Assembly (NCBI RefSeq): GCF_004121075.1
Contig: NZ_RHLN01000153.1
Location: forward strand, 1 to 60,554
Origin: Lutibacter sp. HS1-25
GTDB lineage: Bacteria; Bacteroidota; Bacteroidia; Flavobacteriales; Flavobacteriaceae
Direction: 5' to 3'
DNA: 60,554 nucleotides
Part shown: positions 1 to 9,701 of the stretch, piece after piece
How the letters are laid out: each line of letters begins with the position of its first letter
How positions within the stretch are numbered: position 1 is the stretch's first letter
The notes under the pieces: model-generated
Databases searched by the model: none
Told to the model about the DNA's origin: nothing
What the model saw: the letters and a program-made list of their open reading frames with translations, nothing else
Made by a program: the position numbers and the translations under genes

Positions 1-540
1 TGCAACGGTAAGTTTATTGAAAAATGATTCTGATGTAGATGGTGATGCTTTAACCGTGACTGCTGGAACTTTCTCTACTACTAAAGGTGGAACAATTGTT
101 TTAAAAGCTGATGGTTTATTCTCTTACACTCCTAAAGCTGATTTTACTGGTGAAGATACTTTTACTTACACTGTTTCTGATGGTTCTTTAACTTCAACAG
201 CAATTTTAACTATCACTGTAAGCAATGTAAATGTGGCTCCTGTAGCTGCTAATGATAAAATTTCAATGCCTGAAAATACGGTATTCAATGCAACGGTAAG
301 TTTATTGAAAAATGATTCTGATGTAGATGGTGATGCTTTAACCGTGACTGCTGGAACTTTCTCTACTACTAAAGGTGGAACAATTGTTTTAAAAGCTGAT
401 GGTTTATTCTCTTACACTCCTAAAGCTGATTTTACGGGTGAAGATACTTTTACTTACACTGTTTCTGATGGCTCTTTAACTTCAACAGCAATTTTAACTA
501 TCACAGTAAGCAATGTAAATGTGGCTCCTGTGGCTGCTAA
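1..540 (+). repeat. 288-bp tandem coding repeat, two near-identical copies
   Basis: Bases 1-252 and 289-540 match at a period of 288 bp with only about four single-base differences, all third-position or silent-looking changes. Each copy encodes one 96-residue adhesin domain. Two further copies downstream (to about 1090) keep the period but have diverged strongly at DNA level. This indicates recent unit duplication or gene conversion, probably continuing upstream of the window. Confidence 0.9.
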
Positions 541-1369
541 TGATCAAATTTCAACTCCTGAAAATACTATTTTATATTCTACAATTAGCTTATTGGCAAA
601 TGATTATGATACTGATGCTGATATTTTGTCTACTATTGCTGGTACTTATACAACTAACAAAAATGGTAGTTTAAATTTAAATTCGGATGGTTCTTATATA
701 TATGTTCCGAAAAGTGATTTTACCGGAGAAGATACTGTAACTTATACAATTACTGATGGAAAATTAACTGCAAAAGCAACTTTAATAATTACCGTTACAA
801 AAGTAAATCATGCACCTGAAGCGGTAAATGATGCTATATCAATGGTTGAAAATACAGTTTTTAATTCTGTTCAAAGCTTAATTGAAAATGACTTTGATTA
901 TGACGGAGATCTTTTAAGTACAAATGAAGGAACTTTTGAAACCAATCATAGAGGTACCATAATTTTAAAAGCAGATGGATCTTATACTTATACTCCTAAA
1001 AAGAATTTTACTGGTGAAGATACTTTTACATATTCGCTTTCTGACGGTTCTCTTACAGATATAGGGACTTTAACAATTACAGTAAGAGATAATGGTGATC
1101 TTGATGAATCTATTGGTTTAAATCCTGTTTTTGCAGATATAAATGTAAACTTATATCCAACAAAAGTTACTGATGATTTTACTATTGAAATTAATAGTTC
1201 TTTATTTACTTACTGCAATATTTATAGTTCTAACGGACAATTTATTGGGAAATTTGATTTAAATCCTGGTAAAAATACTTTTAATACAAACGGGTTTGCT
1301 TCCGGACTTTATTTAATTCAAATTCCATATTCACAAGGAGTTATTGTAAAAAGAATGGTTAAAATTTAA
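2..1369 (+). CDS. T9SS-sorted surface protein with tandem Ig/cadherin-like repeats (5' partial)
   Basis: The reading frame is already open at the first base, so the true start lies upstream of the window. About 3.8 units of a 96-residue beta-sandwich repeat are visible (each with APxAANDxIS near its start and DFTGEDTFTYTVSDG near its end), the type annotated as Big_9, VCBS or cadherin-like tandem domains. The last ~85 residues form a type A T9SS C-terminal sorting domain (NLYPTKVTDDF at its start, GLYLIQI then KRMVKI at the end). This predicts export by Sec, passage through the type IX system and cell-surface attachment, with an adhesin-like role. The first two units are almost identical in DNA; the later ones have diverged. 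Family placement is firm, the ligand is unknown. Confidence 0.85.
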   Translation, partial: ATVSLLKNDSDVDGDALTVTAGTFSTTKGGTIVLKADGLFSYTPKADFTGEDTFTYTVSDGSLTSTAILTITVSNVNVAPVAANDKISMPENTVFNATVSLLKNDSDVDGDALTVTAGTFSTTKGGTIVLKADGLFSYTPKADFTGEDTFTYTVSDGSLTSTAILTITVSNVNVAPVAANDQISTPENTILYSTISLLANDYDTDADILSTIAGTYTTNKNGSLNLNSDGSYIYVPKSDFTGEDTVTYTITDGKLTAKATLIITVTKVNHAPEAVNDAISMVENTVFNSVQSLIENDFDYDGDLLSTNEGTFETNHRGTIILKADGSYTYTPKKNFTGEDTFTYSLSDGSLTDIGTLTITVRDNGDLDESIGLNPVFADINVNLYPTKVTDDFTIEINSSLFTYCNIYSSNGQFIGKFDLNPGKNTFNTNGFASGLYLIQIPYSQGVIVKRMVKI

Positions 1370-1409
1370 ATCAAACTACTACAATAAAACACTATATAAA
1401 CAATAGATA

Positions 1410-1440
1410 AAGGCTTTCACCAATGTGAAAGCCTTATTTC
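1410..1440 (+). terminator. Intrinsic terminator after the adhesin gene
   Basis: An 11-bp perfect stem (AAGGCTTTCAC with GTGAAAGCCTT) and a 4-nt loop lie about 40 nt after the stop codon, followed by a short T-rich stretch. Confidence 0.75.
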
Positions 1441-1511
1441 AATAAAAAATCTCCCCAACCAATTAAATTGTTATATTATAACAATAACCTTATAATTTAA
1501 ATCAAAGTATG

Positions 1512-1519
1512 TATCTTTG
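1512..1519 (+). promoter_or_regulatory. -7 promoter element TATCTTTG for the immunophilin gene
   Basis: A perfect match to the Bacteroidetes TAnnTTTG signature lies 21 bp before the ATG at 1541. The upstream TTG in frame at 1517 overlaps this element, which argues that ATG 1541 is the real start. No clear -33 TTG was found at the usual spacing. Confidence 0.65.
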
Positions 1520-1540
1520 CAACGTTTAAAAAATAAGAAT

Positions 1541-2473
1541 ATGGATAACGGATTATACGCAAAATTTAACACCTCAAAAGGTGCAATAGTAGTAAACTTA
1601 GAATTTGAAAAAACACCAGGAACAGTTGGTAACTTTGTTGCTTTAGCCCAAGGTGATTTAGAAAACAAACCAAAACCACAAGGTACTCCTTATTATAATG
1701 GTTTAAAATTTCATAGAGTAATTGCAGATTTTATGATTCAAGGTGGTTGTCCTCAAGGAACAGGAACAGGTTCTCCTGGTTATAGCTTTGATGATGAATT
1801 TCACCCAGAATTAAAACATGACGCTCCTGGAGTTTTGTCTATGGCAAACTCTGGTCCTGCTTCTAATGGTAGTCAATTTTTTATTACTCATGTTGCAACT
1901 CCTTGGTTAGATAATAAACATACTGTTTTTGGTAAAGTTGTAGAAGGACAAAATGTTGTTGATACAATTGCACAAAATGACTTAATAGAATCTCTTGAGA
2001 TTATTAGAGTTGGTGAAGCTGCTGAAAAATTTAATGCTGTTGAAGCTTTTAGAACTTTTGAAGGTTCTAGAGCAAAAAGAGAAGCAGAAGCTAAAGAAGC
2101 TGCTAAAGCTGCAATGGATAAACTTGCTGCTGGTTATGACGAAACTCCAAGTGGTTTACGCTATAAAGTTTTACAAGAAGGTAATGGAAAACAAGCAACT
2201 AAAGGCGCTATGGTTTCAGTACATTATAAAGGTCAGTTAGCAGACGGATCTGTATTTGATTCATCATACCAACGTAAAGAGCCAATTGAATTTCAAGTTG
2301 GTGTAGGACAAGTAATTGCAGGTTGGGATGAAGGTATTTTATTGTTAAAAGTTGGTGACAAAGCACGTTTTGTTATCCCTTCAAACTTAGGCTACGGAAG
2401 TCGTGGTGCTGGTGGTGTTATTCCTCCAAATGCAACTTTAATATTCGACGTTGAATTAATGAACGTTAAATAA
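1541..2473 (+). CDS. Cyclophilin-FKBP fusion peptidyl-prolyl isomerase
   Basis: A 310-aa cytoplasmic protein (no signal peptide) that joins two unrelated prolyl isomerase folds. Residues ~1-165 are a cyclophilin domain ([42 protein letters not shown]). A charged Ala/Lys/Glu-rich linker (~170-205) follows, then a C-terminal FKBP domain (~210-310; [37 protein letters not shown]). Both domains keep their active-site signatures, so both are probably catalytic; the likely role is protein folding. ATG 1541 is chosen over TTG 1517 because the latter lies inside the promoter. Cyclophilin-FKBP fusions (dual-family immunophilins) are known from a few bacteria, including flavobacteria. Confidence 0.92.
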   Translation: MDNGLYAKFNTSKGAIVVNLEFEKTPGTVGNFVALAQGDLENKPKPQGTPYYNGLKFHRVIADFMIQGGCPQGTGTGSPGYSFDDEFHPELKHDAPGVLSMANSGPASNGSQFFITHVATPWLDNKHTVFGKVVEGQNVVDTIAQNDLIESLEIIRVGEAAEKFNAVEAFRTFEGSRAKREAEAKEAAKAAMDKLAAGYDETPSGLRYKVLQEGNGKQATKGAMVSVHYKGQLADGSVFDSSYQRKEPIEFQVGVGQVIAGWDEGILLLKVGDKARFVIPSNLGYGSRGAGGVIPPNATLIFDVELMNVK

Positions 2474-2492
2474 TAGATATTAACTTTTTTCA

Positions 2493-2530
2493 AAAAAACG
2501 TCTAAATCAGAAATGGTTTAGACGTTTTTT
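2493..2530 (+). terminator. Intrinsic terminator after the immunophilin gene
   Basis: A 14-bp stem (AAAAAACGTCTAAA with TTTAGACGTTTTTT) closes a 10-nt loop and ends in a T run. Confidence 0.85.
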
Positions 2531-2556
2531 GTATTTTTATACATACTTATTTTTTT

Positions 2557-3240
2557 ATGAAACTTAAATTAATTTATATACCCATTGTTTTACTATTTAT
2601 TATTAGTTGTAATAGCAAATCAAATAATGATGCTTTTATTAAAACTACTGTTGGTAAATATTTATACAACTCAGATGAAGTTGTTGAAGTTTATTTCAAC
2701 AAATCTGTTTTGTACTTGAAATGGCGTGGTGCTCTAAATATTGAACCTTTAAAAATTAACGATAGTACCTTTTTTGTAAAAGAAATGAATAAAAAAATTC
2801 GCTTTATAAATTCTGAAAACAACAAAACTTATATGATTTTTGTTCCAAAAGATGAAAAAGATACCTTAGAATATAAATTTAGAAAATTAGATTCAACTGA
2901 AAAAATACCAAGTGAATACCTTAAATCCAATCAGTTTGAAAAAGCTTTAGAAGCCTATTTAACCATTCAAAAAAAAGATTCCTTAGACACTGCTATTGAT
3001 AAAAAAAACTTTAACAAATTAGGTTATATTGAGTTACGTAATAAAAATTATGAAAAAGCGCTGCAAATTTTTAAAATAAATATGATACTTTACCCAAATA
3101 GCGCCAATGTTTATGATAGTTATGCTGATGCTTTAAAACAAAATGGAGATACACTACAAGCTGTAGAATTTTATAAAAAATCTTTAAAAATTGATTCAGG
3201 AAATCAAAGAGCGAAGAGATTTATCGAAAAATATGACTAA
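2557..3240 (+). CDS. TPR-containing lipoprotein
   Basis: A 227-aa protein with an N-terminal lipoprotein signal (hydrophobic stretch ending in IISC, Cys ~18). Residues ~30-110 look like a beta-rich region similar to those found after serine hydrolase domains in Bacteroidota. Residues ~115-225 contain tetratricopeptide helices (YLKSNQFEKALEAYL, KNYEKALQIFKINMILYP, VYDSYADALKQNGDT). It is likely anchored in the periplasm or outer membrane and mediates protein-protein contact. It resembles the C-terminal part of larger beta-lactamase-like proteins without their catalytic domain; the specific function is unknown. Confidence 0.7.
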   Translation: MKLKLIYIPIVLLFIISCNSKSNNDAFIKTTVGKYLYNSDEVVEVYFNKSVLYLKWRGALNIEPLKINDSTFFVKEMNKKIRFINSENNKTYMIFVPKDEKDTLEYKFRKLDSTEKIPSEYLKSNQFEKALEAYLTIQKKDSLDTAIDKKNFNKLGYIELRNKNYEKALQIFKINMILYPNSANVYDSYADALKQNGDTLQAVEFYKKSLKIDSGNQRAKRFIEKYD

Positions 3241-3298
3241 AAATAATACGCTACTACTACTAAATTTTGAGAGTTAAATTTTTAAATGAAAATAAAAT

Positions 3299-3832
3299 AT
3301 GTTAGAAAAATTAAAATATCCTATTGGAAAACCATTAATTCCTTTAAAAATTTCAGAAATTCAAATAAATGAATGGATTTCAATTATTGAAGAATTTCCT
3401 TCAAAACTAGAAAAACTGGTAATACATTTATCAAACGAACAATTAGATACAGTTTATAGAGAAAATGGTTGGACTATTAGGCAAGTTATCCATCATTGTG
3501 CCGATAGTCATTTAAATAGCTACATTCGTTTTAAGTTGGCTTTAACTGAAGATACACCTATAATTAAAGCTTATTATGAAGAACGTTGGGCTGAATTATT
3601 TGATAGCTCAGCACCTATAGCAGCATCTATCAATTTAATAAATGCGTTACATGTAAAATGGACTTACCTATTAAAAGGTTTAAATAATTCCGATTTAAAA
3701 AAATCATTTATTCATCCTGAAACTAAAAAAACTATTTCTTTAGCTGAAAATATTTGTATCTATGCTTGGCATTGTAACCATCATTACGCACATATTTACA
3801 ATTTAATGGAACGTGAAAATTGGCTTAATTAA
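3299..3832 (+). CDS. YfiT/DinB-like bacillithiol transferase family protein
   Basis: A 177-aa cytoplasmic four-helix DinB-fold protein. The three-histidine metal site typical of the YfiT/BstA group is visible: IHHCADSH (~65) and the CNHHYAH segment near the C-terminus (~160). Full length for the family (170-180 aa). YfiT-type enzymes are metal-dependent bacillithiol S-transferases or hydrolases used in thiol detoxification; the substrate cannot be told from sequence. ATG at 3299 is used; the nearby ATG at 3286 is out of frame. A second bacillithiol-linked gene (YtxJ) lies at 36.0 kb. Confidence 0.8.
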   Translation: MLEKLKYPIGKPLIPLKISEIQINEWISIIEEFPSKLEKLVIHLSNEQLDTVYRENGWTIRQVIHHCADSHLNSYIRFKLALTEDTPIIKAYYEERWAELFDSSAPIAASINLINALHVKWTYLLKGLNNSDLKKSFIHPETKKTISLAENICIYAWHCNHHYAHIYNLMERENWLN

Positions 3833-3860
3833 AAAATTAAGTTATTATATTAAAAATGCT

Positions 3861-5327
3861 CTAATCTAAATTCGGTAAATTAAAATCCGTTAAGACGCTA
3901 TTTTTCTTCATCATAGCTTCAATTTCATCTGATTTTCTTGGTGCCATAGCCGATAAATTTACAGGGCCATTTTTTGTTATTAAAATATCATCTTCAATTC
4001 TTACACCAATTCCCCACCATTTTTCATCACAATCACTTCCCTCAGGAATATAAATACCAGGCTCCATAGTAACAACCATATTTTCTTCAAACTTACCATA
4101 ATTACCTGGGTCATGAACATCTAAACCAATATGATGTGAAGTTCCGTGAGGCAAATAACGGTGTCTTGTTTTGGCACTTTCTATAATACCCAGTTTTGCC
4201 AAACCTTCGTTTATAATTTTAATGGCAATTTTATTAGGTTCATAAACACCATTACCTATTTTATATGCTGCAATACCCGCTTCTTGAGCTTCATAAACCA
4301 AATCGTAAATTAGTTTTTGTTCAACAGTAAATTTACCATTTGCAGGAATTGTACGTGTTACATCGGCTGTATAACCTCTATATTCAGCACCTAAATCCAT
4401 TAAAACCAATGCGCCATCACCAACATTCATTTTATTGTTTTCAACATAATGCAGTATACAACCATTCCCTCCTGCTCCAACTATTGATGGATAACCTTCG
4501 TATTCGGCTCCATATTTTTTATATACAAATTCGTGAACACCCTGCACTTCTGCTTCAGACATATTTGGGTGCATTGCTTTCATAATTTCAATTTGTCCAA
4601 CTGCCGAAATTTCAACCGCTTTTTTCAGTAATTTTAATTCATCGGGCGTTTTTACTTCACGCAAAGTAGTCATAAAAGCACTTAACATTTTAGTGTCAAT
4701 TTTTTTAGCACTTTCAACTTTCATTTTATCAGTAGACATATTGTTTAAATTTATCAAATCAAAAGAAACTTTTTCTTTAAACGATTCAATTAAATTAAAC
4801 AAATCGGCATTGTCTCTGGGATCATCTCTTACATCATTGTTAAAATTTTCGAAAATAATTTTATCAAATTTTGAAAAATCAATTTCATAACTCTTAAATT
4901 CATTGCCACTATAAGCAACTCTAAAACCCAATTCATCCTGAGCACCTACAACTCCAATGCGTTTTCCTGTCCACATTTCAGCATAAGCATTGCGTCCTTG
5001 CACAAAAATAACTTCATTAAAAGTTTTTTCTTTTAAAGTTTGCTCGTCTTTAAAAATCAAAACCATTGCATTTGGCTCTCTATAGCCCGTTAAATAATAA
5101 AAATTTGGGTCTTGATGGTAAACATAATCTACATCATTTGATCTATTTCTTATAGGATTTGCAAAAACCACAGCTACACTATTTGGCGGCATCATATTAC
5201 GCAATGCCTCTCTTCTATTTTTATGAAAATCTTTTGATAAATAATCTTGAGGTGTTTCAGGCTTTTGAGAATAAGCATTTGATAAGATTAAAAATAATAT
5301 AAAAAAGAAGTAAAAATGAGATTTCAT
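3861..5327 (-). CDS. Secreted Xaa-Pro aminopeptidase (aminopeptidase P, M24B)
   Basis: A 488-aa protein with an N-terminal signal peptide (ends ...NAYSQ, ~20), so it is probably periplasmic. An N-terminal aminopeptidase P domain (~25-180) is followed by the M24 pita-bread metallopeptidase domain. The expected dinuclear metal ligands are present: the two Asp of LMDLGAEYRGYTADVTRT, the His of HGTSHHIGLDVHD, the Glu of TMEPGIY and the Glu of RIEDD. It removes N-terminal residues preceding proline. It is a single-gene unit, convergent with the YfiT-like gene, with its own TAnnTTTG promoter. Confidence 0.92.
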   Translation of the reverse strand: MKSHFYFFFILFLILSNAYSQKPETPQDYLSKDFHKNRREALRNMMPPNSVAVVFANPIRNRSNDVDYVYHQDPNFYYLTGYREPNAMVLIFKDEQTLKEKTFNEVIFVQGRNAYAEMWTGKRIGVVGAQDELGFRVAYSGNEFKSYEIDFSKFDKIIFENFNNDVRDDPRDNADLFNLIESFKEKVSFDLINLNNMSTDKMKVESAKKIDTKMLSAFMTTLREVKTPDELKLLKKAVEISAVGQIEIMKAMHPNMSEAEVQGVHEFVYKKYGAEYEGYPSIVGAGGNGCILHYVENNKMNVGDGALVLMDLGAEYRGYTADVTRTIPANGKFTVEQKLIYDLVYEAQEAGIAAYKIGNGVYEPNKIAIKIINEGLAKLGIIESAKTRHRYLPHGTSHHIGLDVHDPGNYGKFEENMVVTMEPGIYIPEGSDCDEKWWGIGVRIEDDILITKNGPVNLSAMAPRKSDEIEAMMKKNSVLTDFNLPNLD

Positions 5328-5356
5328 ATTTTTAGGAAAAAATTATTAAATTTTGT

Positions 5357-5364
5357 CAAATATA
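5357..5364 (-). promoter_or_regulatory. -7 promoter element TATATTTG for the aminopeptidase P gene
   Basis: A perfect TAnnTTTG match on the minus strand about 30 bp upstream of the start codon. No convincing -33 element was seen. Confidence 0.5.
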
Positions 5365-5507
5365 AGGAAAAGATCGTTTTTGTTTTATTCGTTTTATAAT
5401 ATATGCAAAAATAGATTAGCAATGCTGTAAATATGATCTTTTTAAGATAAATTAATATCATAGCTATTCTTTATAATTTGTTAATTTAGCGCAACAAAAT
5501 AAATACA

Positions 5508-6590
5508 ATGAAGAATACAGCTTTAACTCACATTCACGAACAATTAGGGGCAAAAATGGTTCCTTTTGCAGGTTATAATATGCCTGTACAATACGAAGGT
5601 ATTAATATTGAACACGAAACTGTTAGAAACGGTGTTGGTGTTTTTGATGTTTCGCATATGGGTGAGTTTTTAATTGAAGGTGAAAATGCTTTGGCTTTGA
5701 TACAAAAAGTAACATCTAATGATGCTTCAAAATTGCAAATTGAAGATGCGCAATACAGTTGTATGCCTAATAATGATGGTGGAATTGTTGATGATTTAAT
5801 TGTTTACCGCGTTAAAGAAAACACTTATTTATTAGTTGTAAATGCTTCAAATATTGAAAAAGATTGGAACTGGATAAGTGCTCACAATACTGTAAATGCT
5901 GAAATGAAAAATATTTCAGAAGGTTATTCTTTATTGGCAATTCAAGGTCCTAAAGCTGTTGAAGCTATGCAAAGTTTAACTTCAATAGATTTAGCTGCCA
6001 TTAAATTTTACGCTTTTAAAGTAGGAGATTTTGCTGGTATTGAAAATGTAATTATCTCTGCAACAGGTTACACAGGTTCTGGTGGATTTGAAATTTACTG
6101 TAAAAATAACGAAGTTGAAAAAGTTTGGGATGCCGTTTTTGAAGCTGGTAAAGACTTTGGTATAAAACCAATTGGATTGGCTGCGCGTGATACTTTACGT
6201 TTAGAAATGGGTTATTGTTTATACGGAAACGATATTAATGATACAACTTCTCCTATTGAAGCAGGTTTGGGCTGGATTACAAAATTCACAAAGGATTTTG
6301 TAAATGCTGATGCTTTAAAAAAACAAAAAGAACAAGGTGTTACCAAAAAATTAGTTGCTTTTAAAATGGTTGACAAAGGTATTCCTAGACACGACTATTT
6401 AATTGTTAATAATAACGGAGAAAATATTGGTATTGTAACATCTGGAACTATGAGCCCGTCATTAAAACAAGCTATTGGAATGGGTTATGTTTCTATTGAA
6501 AATGCTAAATTAGGTTCCGAAATATTTATTCAAGTACGTAATAAAAATTTAAAAGCTGAAGTGGTTAAATTGCCTTTTTATAAAGGGTAA
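5508..6590 (+). CDS. gcvT: Glycine cleavage system T protein (aminomethyltransferase)
   Basis: At 360 aa it matches bacterial GcvT (E. coli 364 aa). It transfers the methylene group from the aminomethyl-lipoyl H protein to tetrahydrofolate and releases ammonia. Signature segments are in order: FDVSHMGEF (~45), [11 protein letters not shown] with the catalytic Asp (~90-100), [13 protein letters not shown] (~185) and [20 protein letters not shown] (~225). The other glycine cleavage genes are not in the window, so it is unlinked; glyA at 32 kb supplies the same one-carbon pool. A weak promoter-like TAATTTAG lies about 20 bp upstream. Confidence 0.96.
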   Translation: MKNTALTHIHEQLGAKMVPFAGYNMPVQYEGINIEHETVRNGVGVFDVSHMGEFLIEGENALALIQKVTSNDASKLQIEDAQYSCMPNNDGGIVDDLIVYRVKENTYLLVVNASNIEKDWNWISAHNTVNAEMKNISEGYSLLAIQGPKAVEAMQSLTSIDLAAIKFYAFKVGDFAGIENVIISATGYTGSGGFEIYCKNNEVEKVWDAVFEAGKDFGIKPIGLAARDTLRLEMGYCLYGNDINDTTSPIEAGLGWITKFTKDFVNADALKKQKEQGVTKKLVAFKMVDKGIPRHDYLIVNNNGENIGIVTSGTMSPSLKQAIGMGYVSIENAKLGSEIFIQVRNKNLKAEVVKLPFYKG

Positions 6591-6692
6591 ATAAAAACTT
6601 CATTGCGTAAAACTAAAACAATTTATTTCGCTTTCTAATTAACGAATAAAATACTGTAAATCAGTAAATTATATTTATATTTTAAAACTAAT

Positions 6693-6730
6693 CCCCGTAA
6701 AGTGAATATAAACACTTTACGGGATTTTTT
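6693..6730 (+). terminator. Intrinsic terminator after gcvT
   Basis: An 11-bp stem (CCCGTAAAGTG with CACTTTACGGG) with an 8-nt loop, followed by a run of T. Confidence 0.85.
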
Positions 6731-7277
6731 TTCTCATGTTAGGTAACTACAAAGAATAGCTAAATTTCAACACGCTCTTTCATATTTATCTTCAGCAGAA
6801 AAATTAATATTGTTAAAATTCAGATTCCTAGCTTTATAATTAGAAAGAATTCACCTAAATAAATATTGGAAACATTTAGCATTACTACCAAATTAAAATT
6901 CAACATATTACAAACCTAAAGTACTTGTGAATATCTGCATATAGAGCTATATAGTCAGCTATAATTACTTTTTGAAATTTAAAACACAAACAGCTTATTA
7001 ACAGGTGTTTAAAGCAAAAAAGCAGCTGTAAATTACATAAAAATACTCAGAAAAATCGTTACTCTCAAACTACATCATTCTTACATTCGTTTATATTTAA
7101 ATAAAGGTATCATATTTTAAATTTAAATTATATTTTTTAGATTAAAATTATGAATTTAAGAGCTTTTTTAAAAAAACAATAAATATTTTAATTTTTTTCC
7201 ACCCATTTAACATCTTTTTAACTCATATTAATAACCACCTCACAAGGAGGTGTAATAATTAACTAATTCTTTTTATT
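6731..7277 (+). other. Gene-free leader region with a Shine-Dalgarno-bearing hairpin
   Basis: No open reading frame or perfect TAnnTTTG is visible in this AT-rich stretch. Near its end, 7236-7252 form a 6-bp hairpin (CACCTC, 5-nt loop, GAGGTG). It carries AAGGAGGTG, a perfect complement to the 16S anti-Shine-Dalgarno tail, but 25 nt from the next ATG, too far for ordinary use. Confidence 0.5.
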
Positions 7278-8921
7278 ATGAAACAAAATTACAACACAAG
7301 GTTTGGATACATAGCAACTTTGCTATGCATCTTATTTTTTCAATTTTCTAACGCACAAATAGCGGCATCGGTAACTGTCTCAAACCCTATACCTGGAGCT
7401 CCTGCAGATTATACATTTAAGTATACTTTAGCAACAGATTTACCATATATAGGTCCAGGACCCGCAAATTATTTATTTGATTTTAATATTGATACAGATG
7501 TATCTCCTGCTGGAGGATACCCAGTTAAATTTACAGGAACAGAAACTGCTAGTAATTTTGTTGTAAAACGCAATGGTGTAGCGTTAACATCAACTACAGA
7601 TTATACAGTAAGTTTTAGTAATAACAATGTTTCAGAACGTGTGCGTGTATATATAACAACATTAATAAACTTAGTTGCTGGAGACGAATTAGAAGTAACA
7701 ATTAGTGGTGTTTTTAGTAATCCATTAGCTTTAGAAAAATACGTATTTAGCTTTGAAACTTACCATCTTGGACCACCATTTCCAGCTGCTGTTGATAGTT
7801 TTCAAGCTACTTTTCAAAATGCTACAAACACCATTTATATGGCCGATACAACACCAAATACGTTAACTGACTATACATTTTTATACACTACATCAACTGC
7901 TTTGGCTAGTAACGAACGTTTATTTTCACTAGATAAAGGTGCTATTTTACCAGCATCTTATATAGATTTTCAGACAACAACCTTATCTGCTGCAAATGTT
8001 ATTGTTGAATTGAATGGAACTCCATTAACGTTTGGATCTGACTATACTGCTACTGGTTCAGGAACTCAAATTCTTATTGATGCTTTAATTGCCTTACCTG
8101 CTGGATCTATTCTTAAAGTTGAACTTAAGCAATTAATTACAAACCCTACAGGTGGAGAATATACCATTCCATTTCAAACTACAAGTGATTTATTCCAAGA
8201 TGCCGTATATGTTGGAAGTATTGTAACGGTCTCTGATAATGCTACAAATACGTTGGCAGATTATACTTTTAAATATCAAACAATGACTGATATTCCTTCT
8301 GCTAGTAATACAAGAATTTTTAATTTAGACCTAAGCGATATTTCTCCTGCTTATCCGAATTTTGCAAATTCAGGTGCAACAGCAAGTGTAAAATTGAATG
8401 GCGTACTTTTGGATCCATCATATTATACATTTAGTATAAGTACAACTTTGAATAATATTGCTATTACTGTTAATAAGCAATTTTTATCAGCTGGTGCAAA
8501 ATTTGTTGTAACTATAAACCAAGCAATAACAAATCCTTCAACTTTAGGAGCTTATGATTTTACCTTTAAAACAGGTTATATGCAAGTAGTTTTTGTTCCT
8601 AGTTTTGCAGTAATATTTAATGAGTATAAGTCTTTTCAAGGTTCGGTAAATATTGGAGGAACTTTATCTTCTTCAGATTTCGATCAGGTAGGCTTTACTT
8701 ATTATCCAAACCCAATAAATAACGATATATTATATGTTAAATCACCAGTAGTTATTAAAAATGTAACGGTTTACAATATTGTTGGTCAACTGGTTTATAA
8801 TGCGTCTCCTAACGCTATGGAAAGTGTTATAAACTTAGCTTCTAAGGCTAAAGGCGTGTATTTTGTAAAATTAATATCTGAAAATAACGATACTAAAACA
8901 CTTAAAGTCATTAAGAATTAG
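7278..8921 (+). CDS. Secreted T9SS type A sorting-domain protein with three internal repeats
   Basis: A 547-aa protein with a signal peptide (~26 residues, cleavage after SNA). Three ~130-residue beta-rich repeats follow, each opening with a motif like ADYTFKYxTxTDLP (about residues 45, 195 and 325) and containing a 'VKLNGVxLxxxxDYT' segment. I do not recognise the repeat as a named domain. The last ~80 residues are a T9SS type A sorting domain (YYPNPINNDILYV, VYNIVGQLVYN, GVYFVKLISEN, TLKVIKN). The protein should therefore be secreted to or displayed on the cell surface. Function unknown. Confidence 0.85.
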   Translation: MKQNYNTRFGYIATLLCILFFQFSNAQIAASVTVSNPIPGAPADYTFKYTLATDLPYIGPGPANYLFDFNIDTDVSPAGGYPVKFTGTETASNFVVKRNGVALTSTTDYTVSFSNNNVSERVRVYITTLINLVAGDELEVTISGVFSNPLALEKYVFSFETYHLGPPFPAAVDSFQATFQNATNTIYMADTTPNTLTDYTFLYTTSTALASNERLFSLDKGAILPASYIDFQTTTLSAANVIVELNGTPLTFGSDYTATGSGTQILIDALIALPAGSILKVELKQLITNPTGGEYTIPFQTTSDLFQDAVYVGSIVTVSDNATNTLADYTFKYQTMTDIPSASNTRIFNLDLSDISPAYPNFANSGATASVKLNGVLLDPSYYTFSISTTLNNIAITVNKQFLSAGAKFVVTINQAITNPSTLGAYDFTFKTGYMQVVFVPSFAVIFNEYKSFQGSVNIGGTLSSSDFDQVGFTYYPNPINNDILYVKSPVVIKNVTVYNIVGQLVYNASPNAMESVINLASKAKGVYFVKLISENNDTKTLKVIKN

Positions 8922-8944
8922 TGTTTAATTTCTTCATGTATTTT

Positions 8945-8979
8945 AAAAGAGTTTCCTTTATAACAGGAAACTCTTTTTG
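8945..8979 (+). terminator. Intrinsic terminator after the T9SS cargo gene
   Basis: A 13-bp stem (AAAAGAGTTTCCT with AGGAAACTCTTTT), 7-nt loop, T tail. Confidence 0.85.
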
Positions 8980-9108
8980 TTTTATATACTCTGTAAATTC
9001 ATCTTATTAATTAGATTAATACTTAACCCTTTAATAATCAGTATCACTTATTTGAAAAATGAAAAATAAATACACCTTAAAAACGCAATTTGAAGTTTAG
9101 AACGTTTT

Positions 9109-9657
9109 CTATAAATTAAAATCCTCTGGAATTTTACCTTTTATACCACGATAAAAATCGTAAATAAAATTAAAGTCTTTTTCCTTATCATCTGTTAAAT
9201 AATAAGGTTCAGAAAATTTTATTTGTTTGTTTCCAAAATCAAATGCCATCATAACAATTGGAACATTTGCGCCTTTAGCAATATGATAAAAACCTGTTTT
9301 CCAAGTATCTACTCTTTTTCTGGTTCCTTCAGGTGAAAGTGCTAAAATAAATTGCTCTTTACTATTAAAAATAGCTACAATCGCATCTACTAAATTTTTA
9401 CTTTTACTTCTATCGACCGGAGCTCCTCCTAAAGCCCTAAAAATAAAACCAAAAGGAGGTTTAAATAGCGAGGCTTTTGCAATAAAATTAACTGGAACTT
9501 TTTGAGTTAGCTTTAAAGCCAATCCTAAAAAAAAATCTTGCCAATGCGTATGTGGTGCACCAATTATAATATACTTTTTAATATCGGTAGGACATAAACC
9601 TATAGTTTTCCAACCAAATAGTTTATGAAAAATAAAATTTGAAATTGTTTTCATCAT
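9109..9657 (-). CDS. PlsC-like 1-acyl-glycerol-3-phosphate acyltransferase family protein
   Basis: A 182-aa protein, shorter than classical PlsC (~240 aa) but with the acyltransferase signatures: the HX4D catalytic box in APHTHWQDF (~35), GGAPVDRS (~78) and SPEGTRKR (~110). The family moves acyl groups from acyl-ACP or acyl-CoA to glycerolipids or related acceptors; the acceptor here is not known. Two ATGs (9657, 9654) are possible starts. It is divergent from rmuC, with a TATATTTG promoter element about 45 bp upstream. Confidence 0.85.
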   Translation of the reverse strand: MMKTISNFIFHKLFGWKTIGLCPTDIKKYIIIGAPHTHWQDFFLGLALKLTQKVPVNFIAKASLFKPPFGFIFRALGGAPVDRSKSKNLVDAIVAIFNSKEQFILALSPEGTRKRVDTWKTGFYHIAKGANVPIVMMAFDFGNKQIKFSEPYYLTDDKEKDFNFIYDFYRGIKGKIPEDFNL

Positions 9658-9701
9658 TGTTAATAACTCAACTTTTATTTATAAATAGTTAGTTATGGCA
9701 G

